7,980 nucleotides of DNA from Anditalea sp035461405 (GTDB taxonomy: Bacteria > Bacteroidota > Bacteroidia > Cytophagales > Cyclobacteriaceae). Position 1 is the stretch's first letter. Each line of letters begins with the position of its first letter. A program made the translations under genes and the position numbers. The stretch covers positions 1 through 7,980 of the forward strand of contig DATHVH010000244.1 in NCBI GenBank assembly GCA_035461405.1, in the 5' to 3' direction. Positions 1-5,789 of this stretch are shown one piece after another. Below the pieces are notes generated by a model. It did not search any database. It worked only from the letters and a program-made list of their open reading frames with translations, and had not been told where the DNA came from.

Positions 1-123
1 GAATTGCAAAAGGATATAAAAAATTACATCTATTATTACAACAACTTAAGAATCAAATCAACTTTAAATGGAATGAGCCCTGTAAAATACAGAGCTCATT
101 CATTAAATTTACATTTAACTTAA
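1..123 (+). CDS. IS3-family transposase (OrfB type), C-terminal end only
   Basis: This frame is open from the window edge to a TAA at 121-123 and gives 40 residues. They include YIYYYNNLRIK, then LNGMSPVKYR. This Tyr-rich, Asn-Asn-x-Arg stretch followed by G(M/L)SPVxYR is the conserved tail of IS3-family DDE integrases (the IS150-like branch common in Bacteroidota), just after the last catalytic Glu. The catalytic core lies left of the window, so intactness cannot be judged. The reading is supported by the inverted-repeat end that follows within 30 bp of the stop. The enzyme would cut and join the ends of its own element. I am confident of the family, less so of the subgroup. Confidence 0.82.
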   Translation, partial: ELQKDIKNYIYYYNNLRIKSTLNGMSPVKYRAHSLNLHLT

Positions 124-124
124 A

Positions 125-150
125 CCGTCCAACTTTTGGGGGCATGTTCA
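125..150 (+). repeat. Right terminal inverted repeat of the IS3 element
   Basis: About 26 bp containing GTCCAACTTTTGGGGGCA and ending TTCA. It starts two bases past the transposase stop codon. The partner repeat should lie left of the window as its reverse complement. The boundary at 150 is set by the family rule that ends read TG...CA; I could not compare the two ends. Confidence 0.7.
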
Positions 151-154
151 TAAT

Positions 155-173
155 GGAGGCCTTTTTATTTTTT
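155..173 (+). terminator. Possible orphan right half of a Rho-independent terminator
   Basis: GGAGGCC (155-161) is followed at once by TTTTTATTTTTT (162-173), the pattern of the 3' arm and U-tract of an intrinsic terminator. No GGCCTCC arm is found upstream, because the IS end sits four bases away. The simplest inference is that a terminator of the former upstream gene was split by the insertion, with its left arm on the far side of the IS. AGGCCT is also a small palindrome by itself, so chance is possible. Confidence 0.35.
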
Positions 174-217
174 CTTACTTGAAGGTATGATTAATTAGCA
201 TATTTCTAAATCAAAGT

Positions 218-248
218 TTTGATATAGCCGAAGAAAGTTCTATTTTTG
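218..248 (+). promoter_or_regulatory. Promoter of the rpsF-rpsR-rplI operon (Bacteroidota type)
   Basis: TTTG at 218-221 (-33 element), a 19-bp spacer, and TATTTTTG at 241-248 match the Bacteroidota primary-sigma consensus TTTG-N19-TAnnTTTG with no mismatch. Transcription would begin near 253-257, giving a leader of about 30 nt. The -33 element lies inside a perfect dyad, ATCAAA-GT-TTTGAT (210-223), which could be an operator or chance. The promoter starts 68 bp after the IS end, so the insertion has left it intact. Confidence 0.72.
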
Positions 249-287
249 CGGTCTGTTTAAAATTTATAAAATTAAACGCATAAACAA

Positions 288-659
288 ATGTTCCAAAAAA
301 GTTATGAAACGGTATTCATATTAACTCCCGTTTTGTCTGATGTTCAGATGAAGGATACCGTAGACAAGTTCGTGAACTTGTTAAAAGAAGAGGGGGCAGA
401 CATAGTAAATGTTGAAAATTGGGGTCTTAAGAGAATGTCTTACCCAATTCAGAAAAAAAGCACCGGCTTTTACATCATGGTAGAATACAATGCTCCTACA
501 ACTTTGATCAAAAGATTCGAGCTTGAGTTCAGAAGAGACGAGAAAGTTTTACGTTTCTTGACCACAGTTTTAGACAAGCACGCTAAAGTGTATGCTGAAA
601 GAAGAAGAAAAGGTGAATTTAACAAAAAATCTGAAGTTAAGGAGGAAGCTGCGAAATGA
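288..659 (+). CDS. rpsF: Small ribosomal subunit protein bS6
   Basis: The 123-residue product begins YETVFILTPVLSD and contains the family's central WGLKRMSYPI segment and the RRDEKVLRFLTT strand, so the ferredoxin-like bS6 fold is complete. The charged tail after about residue 105 (ERRRKGEFNKKSEVKEEAAK) is typical of bS6. bS6 sits on the 30S platform and binds bS18 as a heterodimer. In Bacteroidota these two, with bS21, form the pocket that holds the 16S rRNA 3' tail (family knowledge). The ATG at 288 follows an A-rich leader without an SD, which is normal for the phylum. The gene is first in a three-gene operon, and its stop overlaps the rpsR start as ATGA (656-659). Confidence 0.97.
   Translation: MFQKSYETVFILTPVLSDVQMKDTVDKFVNLLKEEGADIVNVENWGLKRMSYPIQKKSTGFYIMVEYNAPTTLIKRFELEFRRDEKVLRFLTTVLDKHAKVYAERRRKGEFNKKSEVKEEAAK
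638..645 (+). promoter_or_regulatory. Strong Shine-Dalgarno sequence of rpsR
   Basis: TAAGGAGG ends 10 nt before the rpsR ATG at 656. AAGGAGG can form seven continuous pairs with the usual 16S 3' end (CACCUCCUU), at a workable distance. It lies within the last codons of rpsF, which encode Lys-Glu-Glu. No comparable SD precedes rpsF, rplI, the GSCFA gene, priA, mgsA or pfkA, so this site is unusual within the window. Whether it works depends on the anti-SD being free, which is normally not so in Bacteroidota. Confidence 0.6.
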
Positions 660-907
660 CACTTAAGAACGAACCAATCAACAGAGGCGAGAATAGAAAA
701 AAATATTGCCGATTCAAAAAGCACGGTATCAAGTATATCGACTACAAAGATCCTAACTTCTTATTGAAGTTTGTAAATGAGCAAGGTAAAATTCTTCCTA
801 GAAGATTAACCGGTAACTCGGCAAAATTCCAGAGAAAAGTAGCTACTGCTATTAAGAAGGCTAGACATTTGGCTTTATTGCCTTATGTAACTGACGGATT
901 GAAGTAG
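656..907 (+). CDS. rpsR: Small ribosomal subunit protein bS18
   Basis: The 83-residue product carries the bS18 signature: CRFKKHGIKYIDYKD (residues 18-32), then GKILPRRLTG (44-53), SAKFQRK and KKARHLALLPY. It has the normal length and a basic character. bS18 pairs with bS6 on the 30S platform. Residue 58 in SAKFQ is Phe where E. coli has Tyr; a bS18 Phe is part of the pocket that hides the anti-SD in Flavobacterium ribosomes, and I infer this may be the same position. The start overlaps the rpsF stop by 4 bp (ATGA), so translation is probably coupled, and an SD lies upstream at 638-645. Confidence 0.97.
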   Translation: MTLKNEPINRGENRKKYCRFKKHGIKYIDYKDPNFLLKFVNEQGKILPRRLTGNSAKFQRKVATAIKKARHLALLPYVTDGLK

Positions 908-945
908 TCAATTCTGTTCTATTCAACATTTAAAAATTTACAACA

Positions 946-1389
946 ATGGAAGTTATCTTAAAAACAGATATAAAAGGACTTGGTTATAAAAATGACCTGG
1001 TATCTGTAAAGCCAGGATACGGTAGAAACTACCTTATTCCACAGGGTTTTGCATTACTGGCAACCAACTCCAATAAAAGAATCCTTGAGGAAAATATCAA
1101 GCAGGCTTCTCATAAAGCTGAAAAGATAAAAACTGAGGCTGAAAACTTAGCAGCTCAACTTGAAAAAATAACGCTGGAAGTGAAAGCTAAAATCGGTGAA
1201 TCAGGTAAGATTTTCGGTAAAGTTACCACCCTTCAAATTTCTGATGCACTTGCTGCTAAAGGAATAGAAATTGACAGAAAGAAAATTTCAATCAATACTC
1301 CAGTAACAGGTGCAGGTGAATATGAAGCTGAAATTGATCTTCACAGAGAAGTGAAAACTAACGTAAAATTTGAAGTAGTAGCTGAGTAA
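946..1389 (+). CDS. rplI: Large ribosomal subunit protein bL9
   Basis: The 147-residue product has the full bL9 layout. The N-terminal rRNA-binding domain (about 1-50) includes the family signature KPGYGRNYLIPQGFA (22-36). A long charged connecting helix follows (about 41-80), then the C-terminal domain from about 83 (GKIFGKVTTLQISDAL). bL9 binds 23S rRNA near the L1 stalk and extends from the ribosome surface; in E. coli it limits frameshifting. The gene lies 38 bp after rpsR and just before a strong terminator, so it is the last gene of the operon. The start region (ATTTACAACA) is A-rich and has no SD. Confidence 0.97.
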   Translation: MEVILKTDIKGLGYKNDLVSVKPGYGRNYLIPQGFALLATNSNKRILEENIKQASHKAEKIKTEAENLAAQLEKITLEVKAKIGESGKIFGKVTTLQISDALAAKGIEIDRKKISINTPVTGAGEYEAEIDLHREVKTNVKFEVVAE

Positions 1390-1413
1390 TCAGAAACTTT
1401 CTAACTTATAAGT

Positions 1414-1445
1414 AAAAGCCGAGAACATAGTTCTTGGCTTTTTTT
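1414..1445 (+). terminator. Rho-independent terminator of the rpsF-rpsR-rplI operon
   Basis: The stem is GCCGAGAAC (1418-1426), the loop ATA, and the return arm GTTCTTGGC (1430-1438). It has nine pairs, one of them G-U. A run of seven T follows, and AAAA precedes the stem and can extend it. It starts 25 bp after the rplI stop. Confidence 0.9.
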
Positions 1446-1505
1446 ATGTTCTATTTTTAATATGATATATATTATATCTAGGTAGAAAATCTATTTATTA
1501 GACCT

Positions 1506-1513
1506 TATCTTTG
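1506..1513 (+). promoter_or_regulatory. Probable -7 promoter element for the GSCFA gene
   Basis: TATCTTTG fits the Bacteroidota -7 consensus TAnnTTTG exactly and lies 17 bp before the ATG at 1531. A transcript would have a leader of only about 10 nt. No good TTTG is present 19-21 bp upstream (1483-1486 reads TAGA), so the promoter is weak or needs help. The upstream AT-rich stretch contains a small dyad, GATATA-TAT-TATATC (1464-1478), of unknown meaning. Confidence 0.45.
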
Positions 1514-1530
1514 AATACTTGATTTCTACT

Positions 1531-2517
1531 ATGAACCTAAGGACTACATTCAATATAACTCCCCACTCCAATAAAATAAATCATTTATCTAAAATGGTAG
1601 CTATCGGTTCATGCTTCGCTACCATGCTGGGCAAGAGACTTGAGGATAGAAAGTATAACCTGATAGTAAATCCATTTGGAACTATATTCAATCCTTTATC
1701 TATATTTTCTTTAATAGAAAATTCAATAATAGATGCAGAACCATCAAAAGAAGAGAGTGTCTATTATCAAAATAAGTTTATCCATTATAAATATCATTCA
1801 AGTATATCTGCTGTTTCACAAAATAAGTTGATCTCTCATATAAAAGGTATTCATAAGATAACCGGAAGCTATCTTAAAGAATGTACACACCTGTTTATTA
1901 CTCTCGGGACGGCATACGCATATGAGCATATAGAGCTACAGCAGATAGTAGCTAACTGCCATAAACAGCCTTCTACTCTCTTTAAAAAGCGACTTTTAGA
2001 CCTTGCTGTAATGGAAGCTTCTTTTGAAGAAATATATCATCGGCTTATAGAATTAAATCCCCAAATAAATATCATCCTTACCGTAAGCCCAGTAAGACAT
2101 ACGAAAGACGGGATACCTGAAAACCAACTCAGCAAAAGTATATTAAGGGTCTTGGTTAATAAGTTTGTACAGAAATGGGCAAACGTAAATTACTTCCCAA
2201 GCTATGAATTGATGATGGATGATCTACGGGATTATCGTTTTTATAAAGAAGATATGATTCACCCAACCGAACAGGCTGAAAATTATATATATGAGAAGTT
2301 TGAAGAGGCGCATATAGGTGAAGAAGATAGGCTAATGGATAAAAAAATCATTGAAATAATAAAGTCCACACACCACAAACCATTTAATCCAAGTGCCGAA
2401 GCCCATCAAAACTTTTTGTATAAATTAGTGAGGAAAATTGAAGAAATGCCCAGTTACTTAAACTTTGGCTCTGAGCTTGAGATTATTATGGCGCAGATGA
2501 AAAGAGAACAGATGTGA
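1531..2517 (+). CDS. GSCFA-domain protein, SGNH-hydrolase-like
   Basis: The name-giving motif GSCFA is at residues 26-30, followed by NPFGTIFNPLSI, the block LFITLGTAYAY, and ILTVSPVRHTKDG. The C-terminal block EDMIHPTEQA carries D241 and H244, matching the Asp-x-x-His of SGNH/GDSL-type hydrolases, with Ser27 as the likely nucleophile. The family (Pfam GSCFA) is common in Bacteroidota and has no firm biochemical role; deacylation of a glycan or lipid is only an inference. There is no signal peptide or membrane segment, so it is probably cytoplasmic. An in-frame TTG at 1519 would add four residues, but ATG 1531 is preferred because known members begin close to MxxRTxFNI and the -7 element sits just upstream. 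The 328-residue length is normal. It appears monocistronic. Confidence 0.88.
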   Translation: MNLRTTFNITPHSNKINHLSKMVAIGSCFATMLGKRLEDRKYNLIVNPFGTIFNPLSIFSLIENSIIDAEPSKEESVYYQNKFIHYKYHSSISAVSQNKLISHIKGIHKITGSYLKECTHLFITLGTAYAYEHIELQQIVANCHKQPSTLFKKRLLDLAVMEASFEEIYHRLIELNPQINIILTVSPVRHTKDGIPENQLSKSILRVLVNKFVQKWANVNYFPSYELMMDDLRDYRFYKEDMIHPTEQAENYIYEKFEEAHIGEEDRLMDKKIIEIIKSTHHKPFNPSAEAHQNFLYKLVRKIEEMPSYLNFGSELEIIMAQMKREQM

Positions 2518-2578
2518 AAAAAATCCTATCATTAATATTACCAAAAATCAAAATTATGATTGAATTTAATTATACTAA

Positions 2579-2632
2579 AATCCCATAGGGATGTCAATAT
2601 TATCAAACTCCATTGGGGTGAATGAAATTATG
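2579..2632 (+). repeat. Two degenerate REP-like units, 27-bp period
   Basis: AATCCCATAGGGATG (2579-2593) and AACTCCATTGGGGTG (2606-2620) align base for base at a 27-bp offset. Each is followed by a short A/T stretch containing ATTAT. Both keep a small hairpin core (TCCC/GGGA and CTCC/GGGG) although the arm bases differ between copies. CCCxxxGGGATG-like intergenic units of this kind recur in many Bacteroidota genomes and resemble REP sequences mobilised by RAYT transposases. That link is inferred from appearance. Confidence 0.45.
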
Positions 2633-2703
2633 CTTCCTATAAAATATTAGCTCCTCACAAATTGTATTTTTAATCCTTACTTACTCAAAACAGCTTTACC
2701 ATA

Positions 2704-5220
2704 GTGGAAGATTTATTTGGAAATTCTTTAAAAGATAAAAATAGCCCTCCTCTTTTTGCGGATATAATATTGCCAGTACCTATTCCATGGATGTTTACTT
2801 ATTTGGTGCCGCGTGAAATGGAACCGGTAGTGGGAATTGGTTTTAGGGTAATAGTACAGTTTGGAAAGCGTAAGATCCTCACAGGCATAATTGGCAAGAT
2901 ACACCAAAAGCCTCCAAAAGAATATGAAGCAAAACCCATATTAGAAATTCTCGATGATCAACCTATGGTAAATCCGCTTCAGATAAAGTTCTGGCAGTGG
3001 TTAGCAGACTATTATTGCTGCCATATAGGCGAGGTAATGAACGCTGCACTTCCCAGTGGGCTGAAACTAAACAGTGAAAGCAGGTTGCAGCTTAATCCAA
3101 ATTTTAGCGAAGAAGAATATAATTATCCAATAGATGATAGAGAAAGAATCATCTTAGACCAGCTGGAAACCAATGATGAGTTAACATTTGAGGAATGCAG
3201 TAAAATACTTAATGTAAAGACTGCCCATCCTATTATCAAAAGCCTGGTAGCCAAAGATATGGTGTTAGTTTTTGAACAGCTAAAAGAAAAATATACGCCA
3301 AAAATTGAAACCCGGATCAGACTGTCAAATCTTTTTATAGCTGATAAGACACAATTAGAAGAATTATTTAAAAAGCTTGAATCAAAGCCAAAGCAGGAAG
3401 AAATAATTCTAAAGTATCTTCAGCAAGTACCCGTATATCAAAAACAGGATTTGAATAAAGAAGGATTGGATAAAAAATACTTGATGGATAGTGGGATTTC
3501 TTCTAGTTCTCTTAGAACCCTTATCAAAAATGGCATTTTTGAAGAATTTACCAAAATTATCAGCAGATTTGAAAATATTGAAGTCGATAAGGATAAGCTC
3601 AAGTTATCCCCTATTCAGAACGATTCTTTAAATAAAATAAAAGACGCTTATAAGGATAAACAAACTGTGCTCTTACATGGGGTTACGGGTAGCGGTAAAA
3701 CGGAGATATATATCAAATTAATACAAGAAGTATTAGCGAGCGGATCACAGGTCCTACTATTGCTCCCCGAGATAGCCCTTACCACACAAATAGTAAACAG
3801 GCTCCAAAAAGTATTTGGAAATAATATGGGTGTATTCCATTCCAAATATTCTGACAATGAACGGGTGGAAGTTTGGCAGGGGGTTATTCAAGGTAAATTT
3901 CAATTTGTAGTAGGCGTAAGGTCAGCGGTGTTTTTGCCATTTGACAGCTTGGGACTGATCATTATTGATGAAGAACATGAGACCAGCTATAAACAGCATG
4001 ATCCAGCACCTCGGTATCATGCAAGGGACACTGCTATAATGTTAGCCTATTTACATCAGGCTAAAGTACTTCTCGGTAGTGCTACACCATCATTTGAATC
4101 CTATTATAACGCCAGACAAAAAAAATATGGTTTGGTAGAACTCAATCTCCGTTATGGCGAAGCTGAGTTACCTAATTTTTTTCTAGCAGATATTCTTGTA
4201 GATAAAAAGAAAAATCTCTTAAAATTAGACACTACAAGAGTTTTGAGAGAAAAAATACAAGAAGCATTAAATAAACAGGAACAGATTCTAATATTCCAAA
4301 ACAGGAGAGGATATGCGCCATATATAAATTGTGAAGATTGCTCTTGGATACCTGAATGCGATCACTGTGATGTGAGCCTGACCTATCATCAGTTTGGGGA
4401 AGAAATGCGTTGCCATTACTGTGGCTTTAAACAAAAGGTGCCTACCTCCTGCCCTGCCTGTGGCAGTTCCAATTTAACTACTGTAGGTCAAGGGACGGAA
4501 AGAATTGAAGAAAATTTAGCTCTCCTTTTTCCAGAAGCACGTATAGCTAGAATGGATCTGGATACTACCAGAAGTAAATATGGATACCAAAATCTTTTAG
4601 AAAATTTCGGGGCCGGCAATGTAGATATTTTGGTAGGTACTCAAATGATTACCAAAGGTTTGGACTTTGGTAATGTGACAGTCGTAGGAATTATAGATGC
4701 AGACCGCATTCTCTATTACCCTGATTTTAGATCAGGAGAGCGGGCCTTTCAGCAAATCACCCAAGTAGCAGGAAGAGCTGGAAGAAGGGAAAAAATGGGA
4801 AGTGTCATAATTCAAAGTAGAAAACCTCAACACCCTATCTTTGAATCTATATTTACTGGAGATTATAGAAATTTTTACTTACAGGAAATGGGTGAAAGGC
4901 AACAGTTTTTTTATCCTCCATTGGTTAAAAATATTAAAGTGATAACTAAGCATAAAGATTTTAAGACAGCAGAACAAGCAGCTATTCATCTGAAGAATCT
5001 TTTACAGGAAATACCAGTTAAGAAAATAGTGCTAGGTCCAGAAAAAGGGCTTATTGGAAAAATTAAAAATCAATATATTTTTGAGCTCCTGATAAAGTTG
5101 GATAAAAGTGGACAAGCCCAACCTATTTTTAAAGAACATCTTAAATTAGTGCTCGAGGAATTAGGCGCTGCTAAACAATTTAAGTCTGTAAGGTTTATAG
5201 TAGATGTAGATCCCGTTTGA
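2704..5220 (+). CDS. priA: Primosomal protein N' (replication-restart helicase PriA)
   Basis: PriA is a 3'-5' superfamily 2 helicase that recognises stalled or repaired forks and reloads the replicative helicase. The 838-residue product has the N-terminal DNA-binding domain (FADIILPVPI to about 110), an enlarged middle winged-helix/linker region, Walker A GVTGSGKT (326-333), Walker B DEEH (422-425), GSATPS (458-463), GTQMITKG (645-652) and QVAGRAGR (687-694). Eight zinc-binding Cys lie between the helicase lobes (543, 546, 552, 555, 570, 573, 583, 586). Every key residue is present. It is about 100 residues longer than E. coli PriA (732), mostly before the helicase core. The start is GTG at 2704: an in-frame TAA at 2671-2673 limits extension, and the next in-frame ATG falls inside the conserved N-terminal domain. 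No SD or convincing promoter was seen in the spacer. Confidence 0.97.
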   Translation: MEDLFGNSLKDKNSPPLFADIILPVPIPWMFTYLVPREMEPVVGIGFRVIVQFGKRKILTGIIGKIHQKPPKEYEAKPILEILDDQPMVNPLQIKFWQWLADYYCCHIGEVMNAALPSGLKLNSESRLQLNPNFSEEEYNYPIDDRERIILDQLETNDELTFEECSKILNVKTAHPIIKSLVAKDMVLVFEQLKEKYTPKIETRIRLSNLFIADKTQLEELFKKLESKPKQEEIILKYLQQVPVYQKQDLNKEGLDKKYLMDSGISSSSLRTLIKNGIFEEFTKIISRFENIEVDKDKLKLSPIQNDSLNKIKDAYKDKQTVLLHGVTGSGKTEIYIKLIQEVLASGSQVLLLLPEIALTTQIVNRLQKVFGNNMGVFHSKYSDNERVEVWQGVIQGKFQFVVGVRSAVFLPFDSLGLIIIDEEHETSYKQHDPAPRYHARDTAIMLAYLHQAKVLLGSATPSFESYYNARQKKYGLVELNLRYGEAELPNFFLADILVDKKKNLLKLDTTRVLREKIQEALNKQEQILIFQNRRGYAPYINCEDCSWIPECDHCDVSLTYHQFGEEMRCHYCGFKQKVPTSCPACGSSNLTTVGQGTERIEENLALLFPEARIARMDLDTTRSKYGYQNLLENFGAGNVDILVGTQMITKGLDFGNVTVVGIIDADRILYYPDFRSGERAFQQITQVAGRAGRREKMGSVIIQSRKPQHPIFESIFTGDYRNFYLQEMGERQQFFYPPLVKNIKVITKHKDFKTAEQAAIHLKNLLQEIPVKKIVLGPEKGLIGKIKNQYIFELLIKLDKSGQAQPIFKEHLKLVLEELGAAKQFKSVRFIVDVDPV

Positions 5221-5336
5221 TTACTAGGAGTAAATTATTTGGTATTTAAATAATGAAACAAAAATAACAGATAATAACTTCGCTGGCTGGAAATTACAAT
5301 CGATTACTTAAAAAAATCACTTTATATTCATTGGGA

Positions 5337-5372
5337 GTATTTGCAATACCTATTAGTAATTTTATAACTTTA
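5337..5372 (+). promoter_or_regulatory. Candidate promoter of mgsA-pfkA
   Basis: TTTG at 5340-5343 and TAACTTTA at 5365-5372 resemble the Bacteroidota -33/-7 pair, with a 21-bp spacer and one mismatch (final G to A). Transcription would start near 5378, leaving a leader of about 25 nt before the ATG at 5403. The -33 box lies in a small dyad, GTATT-TGC-AATAC (5337-5349), which could be an operator. No terminator follows priA, so read-through from priA is also possible. The rest of the 182-bp spacer shows nothing I can assign. Confidence 0.4.
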
Positions 5373-5402
5373 GCATTCAAACCTATTAGATGAAATTTAT
5401 TT

Positions 5403-5789
5403 ATGAAAATTGCATTAATCGCACATGATGGCAAAAAGGCCGACATGGTTCATTTTCTTAGCGGCTATAAGGAAAAACTTCAGGGAAATAATATAGAATT
5501 AGTAGCTACTGGTACAACCGGTTTACATATAGAAAAAGCAGGATTTAAAGTTCAGAAACTTCTTTCAGGCCCACTTGGTGGGGATGCACAAATAGCTGCT
5601 ATGGCTGCTCAAAAAGAATTGGACATAGTAATCTTTTTTAGAGATCCACTTGCCAAACATCCCCACGAACCAGATGTGCAGATGCTTATGAGAATTTGTG
5701 ATGTTCATCATATTCCATTGGCCACAAATCTTGCATCTGCAGAATTAATGATACAACAAATTACAACAACATCACCTCATGAGCAATAA
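5403..5789 (+). CDS. mgsA: Methylglyoxal synthase
   Basis: MgsA converts dihydroxyacetone phosphate to methylglyoxal plus phosphate, a bypass of lower glycolysis that frees phosphate when sugar phosphates build up. The 128-residue product has IALIAHDGKK (His8, Asp9, Lys12), the phosphate-binding ATGTTG (35-40), SGPLGGDAQ with catalytic Asp61 (E. coli Asp71), FFRDPL, and HPHEPD with His88 and Asp91 (E. coli His98, Asp101), then PLATNLASAE. It is shorter than the E. coli enzyme (152) at both ends, but the active site is complete. It is expected to be a soluble cytoplasmic hexamer. The ATG at 5403 has an A/T-rich leader without SD. Its last 11 bp overlap pfkA, pointing to one mRNA and coupled translation. 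Confidence 0.96.
   Translation: MKIALIAHDGKKADMVHFLSGYKEKLQGNNIELVATGTTGLHIEKAGFKVQKLLSGPLGGDAQIAAMAAQKELDIVIFFRDPLAKHPHEPDVQMLMRICDVHHIPLATNLASAELMIQQITTTSPHEQ

Larger units (their letters stand above)
1..150 (+). mobile_element. Right end of an IS3-family insertion sequence
   Basis: The segment holds the transposase C-terminus and, directly after its stop, a sequence that reads on the opposite strand TGAACATGCCCCCAAAAG then TTGGAC. This closely resembles the terminal inverted repeats of Bacteroidota IS3 elements (TG start, C-run, AAAAGTTGGAC) and ends in the usual CA-3'. The element therefore appears to end at 150, and any 3-5 bp target duplication would start with TAA at 151. The left end is outside the window. 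The IS transcribes toward rpsF, but an intact promoter lies between them. Confidence 0.75.

Noticed and set aside
255..277. Hairpin GTTTAA/TTAAAC in the rpsF leader as a bS6:bS18 autoregulatory leader
   Set aside because: The structure is made almost only of A/T pairs, and the CCG typical of the known bS6:bS18-binding leader is absent from the predicted transcript (a CCG at 228-230 lies upstream of the likely transcription start).
1519..1530. TTG start four codons upstream for the GSCFA protein
   Set aside because: The ATG at 1531 fits the family N-terminus and lies 17 bp past the -7 element; TTG at 1519 would sit at or before the likely transcription start.
3648..3857. Minus-strand open frame opposite the PriA Walker A region
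   Set aside because: It is a shadow of strongly conserved PriA coding sequence, with no start context or recognisable product.
5233..5254. Inverted repeat ATTATTT/AAATAAT after priA as a terminator
   Set aside because: It has no GC pairs and no T-tract after the return arm.
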